The notes beneath the pieces were generated by a model. That model searched no databases. It was not told where the DNA came from and saw only the letters and a list, made by a program, of their open reading frames with translations. Below, piece after piece: positions 1 through 9,438 of a stretch of 64,000 nucleotides of DNA (positions within the stretch are counted from its first letter, which is position 1; the number at the start of each line of letters is the position of its first letter). The DNA lies in NCBI RefSeq assembly GCF_009858175.1, contig NZ_CP047393.1:992001-1056000 (forward strand), in the 5' to 3' direction. The position numbers and the translations under genes are program-made. This stretch comes from Pontibacillus sp. HMF3514 (GTDB lineage: Bacteria; Bacillota; Bacilli; Bacillales; BH030062).

Positions 1-1413
1 TCCATTCTCTTTACAATGTCTGCTGTATTTATTGGGATTTTAATTTTCTTTGAGAATCGCCAACCTTCTCAGACAGTAACTTGGCTTCTTGTATTGGCTG
101 CTTTTCCGATAGTAGGCTTCTTCTTTTACATTATATTTGGTCAGAACTATCGTAAACGGAAAATGTTCCAACAAAAAGGCGAGCTAGATGAGCAAGCTTT
201 TCGCAAAATTGAAGGGGATCAACATATCGAACACGAACAAATGGCTCAAATGGGAGATCACCAAAAGCTTTTGTTTCGTCTAGCTCAAAGACTTGGTCAT
301 TCACCTATAACGTTCAATACAGAAACAAAAGTATTAACAAATGGAGAAGAGACGTTCCGTTGGTTACTCCATGAACTACGCAAAGCAAAGCACCACATTC
401 ATATGGAATATTATATTGTCCGTCATGATGAAATTGGTAAAGAGATAAAAGACATTCTGATTGAAAAAGCTCAAGAGGGTGTTGAGGTACGGTTTTTATA
501 TGATGCAGTTGGTAGTTGGAAGTTATCAAACGACTACAAACAAGAAATGAAAGAAGCAGGGGTTGAAGTTGTTCCGTTCTCTCCTGTGCGATTGCCGTTT
601 TTAAACAACAAGATTAACTTTCGAAATCATAGAAAAATCGTAGTTGTTGATGGGGATGCTGCGTTTGTCGGAGGGTTAAATGTTGGAGATGAATATTTAG
701 GACGGCACGCTTACTTTGGTTTTTGGCGCGATACGCACTTATATGTAAAAGGTGAGTCAGTAAGAAGTTTGCAATTGATCTTTTTGCAAGACTGGTATTA
801 CATGACAGGCCATGCCCACTTAACATCCGAATATTTATCACCTACCCTAGTTGATTATGAAGGTTTAGGTGGGGTCCAAATGATTGCGAGTGGACCGGAT
901 AATGAATGGGAAGTTATAAAGCATGTTTTCTTTTCCATGATTGTATCGGCAAAGCATTCGATTTGGATTGCCTCTCCATACTTCATACCAGACGATGATA
1001 TTTTAGAAGCGTTAAAAGTAGCAGCATTAAGCGGCATCGACGTAAGGATTCTTGTCCCAAATCGCCCTGATAAACGCATTGTTTATTATGCATCTCGTTC
1101 TTATTTTACAGAGCTATTGGAAGCGGGGATTAAAGTCTTTGCTTATAAAGAAGGTTTCATGCACGGGAAAATCATGATTGTTGATAGTGAATTAGCTTCG
1201 ATAGGTACTTCCAATATGGACATGAGAAGTTTTCATTTGAACTTTGAAGTCAATGCATTCTTATACCGCACAAAGAGCACACACACGCTAGTAAATGATT
1301 ATTTAAATGATCTAACTTGTTCAGAGGAAATCGTGCTTGAAACGTTCCGAAAAAGACCAATATGGAAACGAATGCTGGAATCAACTTCACGATTATTATC
1401 ACCGTTATTGTAA
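1..1413 (+). CDS. cls: Cardiolipin synthase (5' end cut by window edge)
   Basis: Membrane phospholipase-D-superfamily enzyme that condenses two phosphatidylglycerols into cardiolipin. The frame is open from base 1 and the first ATG (16) lies inside the usual N-terminal membrane region (SVFIGILIFFENR is internal in relatives), so the true start is upstream of the window. Counting from that ATG, a second membrane helix runs to about residue 42, and two HKD motifs follow: HRKIVVVD (205-212) and HGKIMIVD (383-390), both with intact His/Lys/Asp. The C-terminus is complete and a strong terminator follows. The two HKD boxes, the FFENR N-terminal motif and the usual ~480-500 aa family length make the family call secure. 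Confidence 0.93.
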   Translation, partial: SILFTMSAVFIGILIFFENRQPSQTVTWLLVLAAFPIVGFFFYIIFGQNYRKRKMFQQKGELDEQAFRKIEGDQHIEHEQMAQMGDHQKLLFRLAQRLGHSPITFNTETKVLTNGEETFRWLLHELRKAKHHIHMEYYIVRHDEIGKEIKDILIEKAQEGVEVRFLYDAVGSWKLSNDYKQEMKEAGVEVVPFSPVRLPFLNNKINFRNHRKIVVVDGDAAFVGGLNVGDEYLGRHAYFGFWRDTHLYVKGESVRSLQLIFLQDWYYMTGHAHLTSEYLSPTLVDYEGLGGVQMIASGPDNEWEVIKHVFFSMIVSAKHSIWIASPYFIPDDDILEALKVAALSGIDVRILVPNRPDKRIVYYASRSYFTELLEAGIKVFAYKEGFMHGKIMIVDSELASIGTSNMDMRSFHLNFEVNAFLYRTKSTHTLVNDYLNDLTCSEEIVLETFRKRPIWKRMLESTSRLLSPLL

Positions 1414-1442
1414 AGCTCTCTTTTATAAGAGAGCTTTTTTGT
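1412..1442 (+). terminator. Rho-independent terminator of cls
   Basis: An AAGCTCTC / GAGAGCTT stem with a short TTTATAA-type loop is followed by a run of T. It starts at the stop codon of the cardiolipin synthase gene. Confidence 0.85.
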
Positions 1443-1490
1443 TTTGGTTATTATAGAGATTAGTTGGTGAATCATTATAGCCCCTAATAC

Positions 1491-1930
1491 GGAAGACTTG
1501 GAATCGAGATAAGTTGAGAGCAGTCCGTTGCTTTTATGAGAGGTAGGGGTTCAGTGAAACGGCAATACTCCTGCGGAAGACCAGCTGAGCCTCCTCGTTC
1601 ACTCCGTTCTCTGTGGAGTCTCATCTGCCCTTTCTACCGCGGGAGTTTGCCGTTTCCCTCACCCTTTTGCTTTTATGGAGATTAACGGACCCTAGTTACT
1701 TGAGCTCTAAACGTTACGGACATCTGTTCCGTTATTTTGAACTTTTAAGGCATTTCGAGAGTCGTTACGGACATATGGTACCTTATTTGTGACAAAATGG
1801 GCTTTTTCAAGGTGATTTGAAGCAAATAACGGAATGAATGTCCGTAAGATCTTCATAAAAGTCATATTAAGATCAAATAACGGAACTGATGTCCGTAAGC
1901 ATCTCCTCTCCATATCACTGCGGTTCCGTT
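1491..1930 (+). repeat. 440-bp composite intergenic repeat, copy 1
   Basis: Nearly the whole gap between cls and coiA is a cassette that recurs in inverted orientation at 29058-29494 with the same internal order. First comes a hairpin module (1557-1655) with near-perfect inverted ends AAACGGCAA..ACTCC / GGAGTTTGCCGTTT and a core containing GAGCCTCCTCGTTCACTCCG. Then come four copies of a TTACGGACAT.nGTTCCGTTAT unit, two in one orientation (about 1713, 1763) and two inverted (about 1828, 1878). No protein-coding signal or ribosome site is visible. The GAGGAGGCTC/GACCCCGC-type core resembles small hairpin repeats common in Bacillaceae genomes. Confidence 0.85.
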
Positions 1931-2095
1931 CCACAGCCCGCCGATCTGCATAAACGTAACGGAACCACTCCGCACAAGCTTATTCAACATAACTGCCATA
2001 TTGCTGAATAACTTCCAATCCCAAAACCGAAAACATTAATTGAACATATCCTTGTTTTTAAGAAGGAATTTATGACTGTGAGGAGAATAAAAAGG

Positions 2096-2105
2096 GAGGA
2101 GGTGA
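2096..2105 (+). promoter_or_regulatory. Strong RBS fixing a TTG start of coiA
   Basis: GGAGGAGGTG lies a few bases upstream of TTG 2110. No ATG or GTG in frame is similarly placed, so the TTG is taken as the start. Confidence 0.75.
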
Positions 2106-2109
2106 TCTA

Positions 2110-3273
2110 TTGCTTAGAGCATTAGATAGACATGGACAATCCATATTATTGTATAGCCAGTCCAAAAAACATATTGAGCTAATGAGAGACAATTCGTATT
2201 ATTGTCCAAGCTGTCGAGAGAAGGTTATGATCAAAGCCGGTCCTCGGATGCTTCCACATTATGCGCATCGTCCTGGTTCAAATTGTAGCGTTGCAAAAGG
2301 AGGAGAAGGACCCTATCATGAACTCGGTAAGCTGCAGTTGTTTTCCTGGTTAAAACAACAAGGGTACGAGGTGGAGTTAGAGAGCTATATTCCATCAATT
2401 CAGCAACGTCCAGACATTCTGGTTAAAGCAAAAAGGAAACGGATCGCAATCGAATATCAATGCTGTCGTATTTCCTCGGAAATAATCGAAAAAAGAATAG
2501 CTGGATATCATAATGAAGAGATCATTCCTTTATGGATCTTAGGAGGAAATTTATTAAACCGTAAAAAACCACACACCTTATCGCTTTCTCCTTTTGAACA
2601 ACTTTTCTTTCATCAATTCCATGATCAGTATCCCCCATCATTATTTTTCTACTGTTCCAACGCTCGACAATTTGCAGTATTTCAGAACCCCTATTCAATC
2701 AGTACAACTAAAATGCTAGGGTCCCTAAGCTTTATGCAAGCTTCCCAATTAAACCTTTCTTCACTCATCTCACCTAAAAGAAATATCACACCCTCTTTTT
2801 TATGTGCTTATTGGTTACGGGAAAAGCAAAAACTCCGAAAAAGCCCAGTAGGACATTCAAAAAATCCAAACGATATACAGTTTCGCCACTGGTTGTATAT
2901 CAACCGTCTTCACCCAAGTACGTTACCCGCTTATACACATCTTCCTGTGCAATCTCAATTTTCATTATCTCCCGTGCCTTCTGTGTGGCAAACAAGATGG
3001 TTAGTGGACCAACTCCATCCTGTGCAAGTAGGAGACACCATTTCTATATCTTCTAAACAACTTTCTTCCCAACAAAGATCATTTCCACTTATTCGCTATA
3101 CCTTTGAGCCATTGAAGGAATATGCAGATTTGCTGTGTGCATTAGGTGTACTAGAGTTTCAACAAGAAGGGATGTATAAGAAAGTGTGTGATGTCCCTTT
3201 TCCCACATCTGTTCCAGAAGCTTTAAGACAAGATCGAGAGGTGATGGAAAAGTTGTCGGAGACGCTTGAGTAA
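2110..3273 (+). CDS. coiA: Competence protein CoiA
   Basis: Competence-associated nuclease-like protein required for efficient recombination of imported DNA in B. subtilis and streptococci. The N-terminus has a CPSC...HYAH cluster (residues about 36-57) typical of the CoiA zinc-binding segment. It is followed by the nuclease-like core PDILVKAKRKRIAIEYQC (about 101-118), whose D...E.Q pattern resembles PD-(D/E)xK enzymes. Its length (387 aa) is normal. It starts at TTG behind GGAGGAGG. Position directly upstream of pepF matches B. subtilis yjbF (coiA)-yjbG (pepF). In Bacillus coiA belongs to the ComK regulon; I did not identify a ComK box here. Confidence 0.9.
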   Translation: MLRALDRHGQSILLYSQSKKHIELMRDNSYYCPSCREKVMIKAGPRMLPHYAHRPGSNCSVAKGGEGPYHELGKLQLFSWLKQQGYEVELESYIPSIQQRPDILVKAKRKRIAIEYQCCRISSEIIEKRIAGYHNEEIIPLWILGGNLLNRKKPHTLSLSPFEQLFFHQFHDQYPPSLFFYCSNARQFAVFQNPYSISTTKMLGSLSFMQASQLNLSSLISPKRNITPSFLCAYWLREKQKLRKSPVGHSKNPNDIQFRHWLYINRLHPSTLPAYTHLPVQSQFSLSPVPSVWQTRWLVDQLHPVQVGDTISISSKQLSSQQRSFPLIRYTFEPLKEYADLLCALGVLEFQQEGMYKKVCDVPFPTSVPEALRQDREVMEKLSETLE

Positions 3274-3283
3274 AAGGTACAAA

Positions 3284-3319
3284 AACAACGCTTTGAAGAT
3301 TTAAATTCAAAGCGTTGTT
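3284..3319. terminator. Long hairpin after coiA
   Basis: A perfect 14-bp stem (AACAACGCTTTGAA / TTCAAAGCGTTGTT) with an 8-base loop follows the coiA stop. It is not followed by a T-run, so it may stabilise the 3' end rather than act as a classical terminator. Confidence 0.55.
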
Positions 3320-3465
3320 GCACATCACAAACTTAGCATGTTCAATCTAGAATCGTATATAATAGATAACGATAAATCTTATAACATTTTTTCTTGAAAA
3401 GAAGGTATTTCGGCTTTCGAAAGAGAAATGTATGGAAGAAGATAAGATAAAAGGAGGAGTACGAC

Positions 3466-5268
3466 TTGGCTAAAGAATTACCTAAACGCGAAGAGATACC
3501 AGAGGAACGCACATGGAGATTAGAAGATATCTTTGAGTCTGATGAGGCTTGGAATAAAGAGTATGACGCAGTAAAAGAACTAGTTCCACAAATTACAGAG
3601 TATCAGGGTAAATTACATGAATCAGCAGATACACTATATAACCTATTAAAACTCCAAGATGAGGTAGCGTCTCGTTTCGGCAAATTGTTTACATACGCAC
3701 ACATGCGCTACGACCAAGATACGACCAATTCCCATTACCAAGAAATGAACACTCGTGCTGAGAACCTACTAACTCAAGTAGGAAGTGCCATGAGTTACAT
3801 TGATCCTGAAATTCTTGCAATGGAAGAGGGAACGGTTGAAAAGTTTTTACAAGAAAAAGAAGAGCTGAAGTTGTACGAGCACGCATTAAATGAAATTACA
3901 CGAGGCCGTCCTCACACGTTAAGTGAAAAAGAGGAAGCATTACTAGCACAAGCTGGTGAAGTAATGGGGAATCCAGCTCAAACATTCGGTATGTTGAATA
4001 ACGCTGACTTAACATTCCCAACAATTAAAGATGAAGAGGGAAATGAGGTAGACCTTACACATGGTCGCTACATTCGCTTCTTACAGTCGAAAGATCGTTC
4101 CGTACGTAAAGCAGCTTTCGAAGCGATGTATGACACGTTTGGTAAGTTCAAGAATACGTTTTCTTCAACATTGAGTGGGGCAGTAAAAAAGCATAACTTC
4201 TCAGCAAATATTCGTAACTATGATTCTGCGCGCCATTCTGCGTTAGATAAAAACAATATCCCTGAAAAAGTGTATGATAACTTAGTTGAAGCTGTTAATG
4301 ACCGCTTACCAGCTCTTCATCGCTACGTAGAATTACGTAAAGAAGTGCTAGGTCTTGATGAGCTTCATATGTATGACTTATATGCGGATCTTGTGCAGGA
4401 TGTTGATATGGACATTCCTTATGAGGAAGCAAAGGAGCTTGTGTTAAAAGGTCTTGAGCCATTAGGGGAAGAATACACGAACATTCTTAAAGAAGGTTAT
4501 AAAAATCGCTGGATCGACGTGGATGAAAACAAAGGAAAGCGTAGTGGAGCGTATTCTTCAGGTTCTTACGGTACAAACCCTTACATCCTGATGAATTGGC
4601 AAAATAACCTGAACAACTTATTTACATTAGCTCACGAGCTAGGTCATTCCTTACACAGCTACTATACAACGAATAATCAGCCTTATCGTTATGGAAACTA
4701 CTCGATTTTCGTAGCAGAGGTAGCCTCAACGTGTAATGAAGCATTGTTAAATGACTATCTGCTAAAAGAAACAACAGATAAAAAGCGTAAACTTTATCTT
4801 CTTAATAACTTCTTAGAAGGCTTCCGTGGCACGGTGTACCGTCAAACCATGTTCGCTGAGTTTGAGCATGATATTCATAAGCGTGAACAAAACGGGGAAG
4901 CCCTAACAGCTGATAAACTGACTGAACTCTATCATGATTTAAATGAAAAGTACTTCGGTAAAAATATCGTAGTGGATGACGAAATTGGCCTGGAATGGGC
5001 TCGTATTCCTCACTTCTATTACAACTACTATGTTTATCAGTATGCGACAGGATACTCCGCAGCAACAGCATTAGCGGACCAAATCCTTAAAGAAGGTGAC
5101 TCAGCAGTTGAGCGTTACAAAGGCTTCTTAAAAGCGGGAAGTAGCGATTACCCAATTGAAGTGTTGAAGCATGCTGGAGTAGATATGACATCGAAAGATC
5201 CAATCGAAGCAGCTCTTGATGTATTCGAAGAAAAGCTTGCTGAATTTGAGAAATTAGTAAAAGAATAA
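3466..5268 (+). CDS. pepF: Oligoendopeptidase F (M3 family)
   Basis: Cytosolic zinc endopeptidase that cleaves peptides of roughly 7-17 residues. The zinc-binding HELGH motif is at residues 390-394, inside FTLAHELGHSLHSYY, and a downstream glutamate helix (VAEVASTCNEALL) supplies the third ligand expected for M3 peptidases. Length (600 aa) fits the PepF/M3B group. The start is TTG 3466 with AAGGAGGAG eight bases upstream. It has its own terminator and sits between coiA and the oppositely oriented spxH block, as in Bacillus (yjbG). In B. subtilis overexpressed PepF affects sporulation by degrading signalling peptides; no such role can be read from sequence alone. Confidence 0.95.
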   Translation: MAKELPKREEIPEERTWRLEDIFESDEAWNKEYDAVKELVPQITEYQGKLHESADTLYNLLKLQDEVASRFGKLFTYAHMRYDQDTTNSHYQEMNTRAENLLTQVGSAMSYIDPEILAMEEGTVEKFLQEKEELKLYEHALNEITRGRPHTLSEKEEALLAQAGEVMGNPAQTFGMLNNADLTFPTIKDEEGNEVDLTHGRYIRFLQSKDRSVRKAAFEAMYDTFGKFKNTFSSTLSGAVKKHNFSANIRNYDSARHSALDKNNIPEKVYDNLVEAVNDRLPALHRYVELRKEVLGLDELHMYDLYADLVQDVDMDIPYEEAKELVLKGLEPLGEEYTNILKEGYKNRWIDVDENKGKRSGAYSSGSYGTNPYILMNWQNNLNNLFTLAHELGHSLHSYYTTNNQPYRYGNYSIFVAEVASTCNEALLNDYLLKETTDKKRKLYLLNNFLEGFRGTVYRQTMFAEFEHDIHKREQNGEALTADKLTELYHDLNEKYFGKNIVVDDEIGLEWARIPHFYYNYYVYQYATGYSAATALADQILKEGDSAVERYKGFLKAGSSDYPIEVLKHAGVDMTSKDPIEAALDVFEEKLAEFEKLVKE

Positions 5269-5276
5269 AATAAAAG

Positions 5277-5314
5277 AAAAGCTGCTCACCTCATTGGGGG
5301 AGCAGCTTTTCTGT
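5277..5314 (+). terminator. Terminator of pepF
   Basis: AAAAGCTGCTC / GAGCAGCTTTT hairpin. It is A-flanked on the left and T-rich on the right, so it can serve pepF and the leftward small gene ending at 5328. Confidence 0.85.
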
Positions 5315-5327
5315 TTTACAGAGTTTT

Positions 5328-5501
5328 TTATCGCAATCCCCGAAAGGATTTCCGATGTGTAAAACTAAAAATTGTGAAGTAAATCGAAACAAATAAAATC
5401 GGCATACTAAGTATAAATGGAACAAGCCTCATCATCCCAAGCAAGTTAAAAAGGAAAGCTAACACAGTCATAACGAGCCAAAAAATAGGGATCCACTTCA
5501 T
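5328..5501 (-). CDS. Small two-helix membrane protein, unknown function
   Basis: 57-residue hydrophobic protein with two predicted transmembrane helices (about residues 2-24 and 28-49) and a basic tail (HRKSFRGLR). The start is set at the MKW ATG (5501) because AAGGAG lies eight bases upstream; two further upstream in-frame ATGs would overlap that site. It is a monocistron between pepF and spxH. I do not recognise a named family, and short membrane proteins of this kind are common and poorly conserved. That it is expressed is inferred from the good RBS and clean hydrophobic pattern. Confidence 0.6.
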   Translation of the reverse strand: MKWIPIFWLVMTVLAFLFNLLGMMRLVPFILSMPILFVSIYFTIFSFTHRKSFRGLR

Positions 5502-5602
5502 AACCATCGCTCCTTCCATAAACTCTTTTTACTTAAGTATATGCTCGCCCATAAAAAATAGATGTCCAATCACTTGTTGGTTTTCAACAAGCGAGAGAAC
5601 AC

Positions 5603-6493
5603 CTAAATATAGCGCCAGAATGTACCGTATTTAACGGGGTATTCTTCAACTTTTTGTTTGAGACGAAGCTTCTTCATCTCGCATTTTGTTTTTTGTTCCG
5701 ACCAATCGAAGACGACGGATATTTCTTTAGAGCCAACAAATCCATAATGTTGTAAAAACTCTTCTAATGTCGGTTTCGAAGCTGGCTTAGGATACTTTTG
5801 AAGCATTTCCTGTAAAACACTTACATAAATATCGTACGGATATAACCCTGTAACCTTCAATCCCTCATCCTCTTCCTGTTGATTAAACAATACAATGGCA
5901 GGGATTTGGTCTACGTCCATTTCACGTGTAAGTTTTAGATCGCATTGAAGTGCTCTTTTGGCTGAATCGGATTTTAAATCACGTTTGAACTCGTCGATGT
6001 CCAACTTCGCATCTTTAGCACACTGAAGTAATACGTCTTCCTTTGAAACATTTTGTTTATTCAAGAAAAGGTATTCCTGTACCTTACGTAAAAAGCGCAC
6101 CCCAGCTTTTCGACCTTGTAATTCAGCTGCTTTAATGGCTAAAGCTGCAAGCCAAGGAGAGGAAATTGGATCTTCAAACCAGAGGTCACCGTCACAACTC
6201 ATCCCAGTTCGAGAAGCTATCTTTTCCCATCCTTTCGCTAAATCTTCAGGTTTCTCAAATGTTTCAGCGTTCAAGGAGGTGAGCTTCCCACTTACGATTG
6301 GTCTAATCGTGAAATATCGTCCATATTCCAACGTGAGCTTTTTAAGAAAAGGCTCTAAAGACCAACATTCAGGACAAAGGGGATCGATAAAGACATAGAT
6401 CTCTACCGGCTTATTTAAAAGGTCGAAAAAACCATACTGGGCATTTGAAGTTTCATTCGTGTTGTTTTGGTCCCCAGTCATTTTCCAACTCAC
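5603..6493 (-). CDS. spxH: SpxH (YjbH), ClpXP adaptor for Spx degradation
   Basis: DsbA/FrnE-like thioredoxin-fold protein that presents the stress regulator Spx to ClpXP in Firmicutes. A CPEC redox-type motif sits near residue 36 in [17 protein letters not shown], and the length (~297 aa) matches. The longest frame opens at 6499 and would overlap the yjbI stop by 4 bases. A GTG at 6493 has better spacing from AAAGGAG (7 bases), so it is used here; both give the same protein core. It is co-transcribed with the upstream truncated haemoglobin gene, as in B. subtilis yjbI-yjbH. Confidence 0.9.
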   Translation of the reverse strand: MSWKMTGDQNNTNETSNAQYGFFDLLNKPVEIYVFIDPLCPECWSLEPFLKKLTLEYGRYFTIRPIVSGKLTSLNAETFEKPEDLAKGWEKIASRTGMSCDGDLWFEDPISSPWLAALAIKAAELQGRKAGVRFLRKVQEYLFLNKQNVSKEDVLLQCAKDAKLDIDEFKRDLKSDSAKRALQCDLKLTREMDVDQIPAIVLFNQQEEDEGLKVTGLYPYDIYVSVLQEMLQKYPKPASKPTLEEFLQHYGFVGSKEISVVFDWSEQKTKCEMKKLRLKQKVEEYPVKYGTFWRYI

Positions 6494-6495
6494 GG

Positions 6496-6894
6496 TCATT
6501 CTCCTTTCCTGTCTTCTGGTGTGTTCATCATGTGTTGAGCAGTGTGGGTTAGCCTTTCAAAAATGGCACTTCTAAAGGGTTCATCAACTTCTGCTTCCTC
6601 TAATGCCTCACTCATACATGCTAACCAGGCGTCTTTACGGGAAGGAGTAATTTCAAACGGTAAATGTCGGGCTCTTAACATAGGATGCCCGTGCTCCTCG
6701 GTGTAATATGCGGGACCACCAAGAAACTGACTTAAAAATTGCTTCTGCTTCCGCGCCGTTTCCGTCAGGTCATCAGGGAAAATCGGATATAAATCAGGGT
6801 GTTCAGCAACCCTTGCATAAAAGGCCTCAACTAAATGATGAATTGTTGCAGATCCTCCAATAGCTTCGTATAAAGTGCCTGGATAATCGTTCAT
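6496..6894 (-). CDS. yjbI: Truncated haemoglobin, group II (YjbI/GlbO-like)
   Basis: Small haem protein (132 aa) of the trHb family that binds O2/NO and is linked to nitrosative or oxidative stress; in Bacillus it is always paired with spxH. Visible family marks are the N-terminal YEAIGG, the [15 protein letters not shown] helix, LGGP, and [14 protein letters not shown] with the proximal histidine. Length and motifs fit group II. The stop overlaps or abuts the spxH start, implying translational coupling. ATG 6894 is the only sensible start. Confidence 0.92.
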   Translation of the reverse strand: MNDYPGTLYEAIGGSATIHHLVEAFYARVAEHPDLYPIFPDDLTETARKQKQFLSQFLGGPAYYTEEHGHPMLRARHLPFEITPSRKDAWLACMSEALEEAEVDEPFRSAIFERLTHTAQHMMNTPEDRKGE

Positions 6895-7046
6895 ATGCAG
6901 TCCTCTTTCACGTCATATTTATCATAATCATTCACGATACTTGTCATTTTTCTAGAAAAAGGTGTTCATAATTTTTTTATTGTAGCTAGCCTATCGGCAG
7001 CGTTGACTTTTGTTATATTGTAGCAACGCTTTGAACAAAAACTCAA

Positions 7047-7628
7047 TTAATATGATTTTGAGACAGTTGAGAAGAAGCGTTGAATCTTATTCGGTGTTTC
7101 TCTTTTAGGGATCGAGTATTGCTCTAAAATCTCATTGAAAACATGCTCACCATGTTCTTTTTCTTTAGCCTCTAGCTCCAACTCATAATCAGTTTGTTGG
7201 TTATAATGGCTACGGTCGAGGACGAGTAGCGTATTCTGATAAGGTACTTCCATTCGTTCTGTGATGAGAGCCCCTTTAAATTGGACATCAGAAAACGAAA
7301 GCCCCATGTTTTGCAACCTTAACTCGATGTTAGGTGCTGGGGATGGTGCGTCGTTCATCCAAGCACGAACTTCTTCCTCGGTAAGGGTATCATGCGTTTC
7401 AAGCAAGCCATCAACATGAGGCTCTTTTAAAGTTGCTGTCCAGGAGTCTTTTTTCTTACGGATGCGAAGCGCACAACCACGCTCTTTTAAATCAAATTCT
7501 TCTGTCTCGAAGTAGTAATTGGTTTGGGTGAAGCGGTTATCTGTATTAAAAGGTAGTTCCTCTGTTAACTGCTCATACTCCGTTTCAGTTAGAAGATTTT
7601 TAAATTCAATTTCAATCTCTTGTGACAT
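7047..7628 (-). CDS. yjbK: CYTH-domain phosphohydrolase (YjbK-like)
   Basis: CYTH/triphosphate-tunnel-metalloenzyme fold protein, 193 aa. The signature EIEIEFK (ExExK) is at residues 4-10, and alternating charged beta strands follow (RIRKKKDSWTATLKEP, ELRLQNMG, ALITERMEV, YELELEAKEKEHGEHVF), as expected for a beta tunnel binding a triphosphate and divalent metal. It is divergent from the alarmone synthetase gene yjbM, the same neighbourhood as B. subtilis yjbK-yjbL-yjbM, with the TPR-type yjbL absent. Whether the activity is inorganic triphosphatase or something else cannot be decided here. Confidence 0.85.
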   Translation of the reverse strand: MSQEIEIEFKNLLTETEYEQLTEELPFNTDNRFTQTNYYFETEEFDLKERGCALRIRKKKDSWTATLKEPHVDGLLETHDTLTEEEVRAWMNDAPSPAPNIELRLQNMGLSFSDVQFKGALITERMEVPYQNTLLVLDRSHYNQQTDYELELEAKEKEHGEHVFNEILEQYSIPKRETPNKIQRFFSTVSKSY

Positions 7629-7685
7629 GCTGATTCCTCCAATAAAACGTTCGATTTAGCCGTACCTATTATTGATGATGTTAAA

Positions 7686-7728
7686 GGATAATGCAATCAT
7701 TATCCATTTTTTCTATTTGTGATACAAT
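7686..7728 (+). promoter_or_regulatory. Promoter region with perfect palindrome, upstream of yjbM
   Basis: GGATAATG-CAAT-CATTATCC (7686-7705) is a perfect 8-bp inverted repeat. A TACAAT -10 box lies at 7723-7728. If the -35 is TTATCC (7700-7705, 17-bp spacer) the palindrome covers it, so it may be an operator. The half-sites resemble the GATAAT of iron boxes but the spacing is wrong for Fur. Confidence 0.4.
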
Positions 7729-7732
7729 TGAA

Positions 7733-7848
7733 GCTAAAGCATAAGCGCGAATTTAGCGATGTATGGGCTGGAGTAAACCGCAGCAAGATAAGGGAAACAA
7801 AAGAATACTCTTTTGCCTTAATTCTAATCGTCATAAGCGCTGAAGCAG
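7733..7848 (+). repeat. Degenerate copy of the TAAGAAAGGCGTAAGCG hairpin element
   Basis: The segment from CTAAAGCATAAGCGC through GCTGAAGCA aligns in order with the element at 14153-14328: gcgtaagcg, ttagc.a.gatg, gggctggagt, gtagtaagata, ggaaac, then cgctgaagc. It is shorter and heavily diverged. It occupies the yjbM leader. Confidence 0.55.
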
Positions 7849-7948
7849 TATTTGGTCTTATCAGAAAATATGGAGACCAACTAAGATTTCATGAAAAATA
7901 TTGCGTGATCGATACACGTTTGGATCGACAAAAGGTGGTGCCGGAATA

Positions 7949-8584
7949 GTGAATTGGGATATGTTCTTAGCGCCTTACAATCAGGCGGTAGATGAACTTA
8001 AAGTAAAACTAAGAGGAATGCGTGCCCAGTATGAATATGGTTCCATGCATTCGCCGATTGAATTCGTAACAGGTCGGGTAAAACCTATTAAAAGTATTTT
8101 ATCCAAGGCAAAAAAGAAACAAACACCTCATAACCATCTCGAATATGAAATCCAGGATATAGCAGGCCTGCGCGTTGTATGCCAATTTGTTGATGATATA
8201 TACACCGTTGTCGATATGCTGAGAAGACGTAAAGATTTTGAGATTATTGAAGAAAAGGATTACATTACAAAAAAGAAAGATAGCGGTTATCGCTCTTTTC
8301 ATGTCATTATTGAGTATCCTGTTGAAACCATTCATGGAGAGAAGATGTTGCTAGCTGAAATTCAAATCCGTACGTTGGCGATGAATTTTTGGGCTACAAA
8401 TGAGCACTCTTTAAACTATAAGTACAGTGGACAAATTCCTATAGATGTTCAATCTCGTTTGAAGAGAGCATCAGAGGCAGCGTTTCAGCTTGATGAAGAA
8501 ATGTCTAAAATTCGAAATGAAATTCAAGAAGCACAAGCTATATTCAGACATAAGCACGATGATGAATCAGAAGATGATTCTTGA
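7949..8584 (+). CDS. sasB: Small alarmone synthetase SasB/RelQ (YjbM), GTP pyrophosphokinase
   Basis: Single-domain RelA/SpoT-type synthetase (211 aa) that makes (p)ppGpp from ATP and GTP/GDP without a hydrolase domain. Family motifs are [45 protein letters not shown] (substrate-binding Tyr loop) and [23 protein letters not shown], all close to B. subtilis YjbM. The start is GTG 7949, giving [15 protein letters not shown] aligned with the B. subtilis N-terminus; AAAGGTGG lies about ten bases upstream. The longer frame from 7901 would add 16 residues encoded by repeat-like leader. It is followed tightly by nadF. Confidence 0.93.
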   Translation: MNWDMFLAPYNQAVDELKVKLRGMRAQYEYGSMHSPIEFVTGRVKPIKSILSKAKKKQTPHNHLEYEIQDIAGLRVVCQFVDDIYTVVDMLRRRKDFEIIEEKDYITKKKDSGYRSFHVIIEYPVETIHGEKMLLAEIQIRTLAMNFWATNEHSLNYKYSGQIPIDVQSRLKRASEAAFQLDEEMSKIRNEIQEAQAIFRHKHDDESEDDS

Positions 8585-8619
8585 AAGCAATTTATAGAAA
8601 CGAAGAGGGGGTAATGAGA

Positions 8620-9420
8620 GTGAAATATGCACTCACATCAAAAGGCGATTCAGTTTCAGATGAAATATTAGCGAAAATGAAAAATTACTTAACTGAATTT
8701 AACTTAGTTTTGGATGATGAAGAACCCGATTTAGTTATTTCAATTGGAGGAGATGGGACGTTATTAGAGGCGTTTCATACGTATATCCACCGCTTGGATA
8801 AAACTGCATTCATTGGTGTACATACAGGACATTTAGGGTTTTATGCGGATTGGATGCCCAAAGAACTTGAAAAGCTTATTATCGAAGTTGCTCGTACACC
8901 TTTTCAAGTGGTGGAATATCCATTACTTGAAATTACGATTCGTCCAAAAGGGGATGAGGAAGAAGATCGCTTTTTAGCACTTAATGAATGTTCTGTAAAA
9001 ACGGCAGAAGGTTCTGTCGTACTTGATGTCGAGATTAAAGGTGAACATTTTGAAACCTTCCGTGGAGATGGATTATGTATTTCAACCCCTTCTGGAAGTA
9101 CTGCGTATAACAAAGCCCTTGGTGGCGCCATAATTCATCCATCATTAGAAGCGATACAAATTACAGAAATGGCATCCATCAACAACCGTGTTTTCCGTAC
9201 AGTGGGATCTCCCTTGATTTTACCTAAACATCACACTTGTTTATTAAAACCACTGCATGATCGGAGCTTTATGATCACACTAGATCACATTACGCGTCAA
9301 TATTCTGATGTGAAGTCTATTCAATGCCGGGTAGCCCGAGAGAAAGTCCGTTTTGCAAGATTCCGTCCATTTCCATTCTGGAAACGAGTTCATGACTCGT
9401 TTATTACGGATGAGCAGTAG
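8620..9420 (+). CDS. nadF: NAD kinase
   Basis: Cytosolic ATP-NAD kinase that produces NADP. It carries the [11 protein letters not shown] nucleotide motif (about residue 44) and the [17 protein letters not shown] region, both intact. The C-terminus [19 protein letters not shown] matches B. subtilis NadF. The frame is open from TTG 8581, which overlaps the sasB stop. GAGGGGG at 8603-8609 is well spaced from GTG 8620 and yields the canonical [10 protein letters not shown] start and 266 aa. It is probably an operon with sasB and the following pseudouridine synthase. Confidence 0.95.
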   Translation: MKYALTSKGDSVSDEILAKMKNYLTEFNLVLDDEEPDLVISIGGDGTLLEAFHTYIHRLDKTAFIGVHTGHLGFYADWMPKELEKLIIEVARTPFQVVEYPLLEITIRPKGDEEEDRFLALNECSVKTAEGSVVLDVEIKGEHFETFRGDGLCISTPSGSTAYNKALGGAIIHPSLEAIQITEMASINNRVFRTVGSPLILPKHHTCLLKPLHDRSFMITLDHITRQYSDVKSIQCRVAREKVRFARFRPFPFWKRVHDSFITDEQ

Positions 9421-9438
9421 AGGAAAGGGGCCATCGCG

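Noticed and set aside
7686-7705. Fur box
   Set aside because: GATAATG/CATTATC halves are separated by four bases rather than the one expected in a 7-1-7 iron box.
7719-7949. 76-aa ORF upstream of sasB
   Set aside because: Covers the promoter and a degenerate dispersed repeat; no RBS and no conserved pattern.
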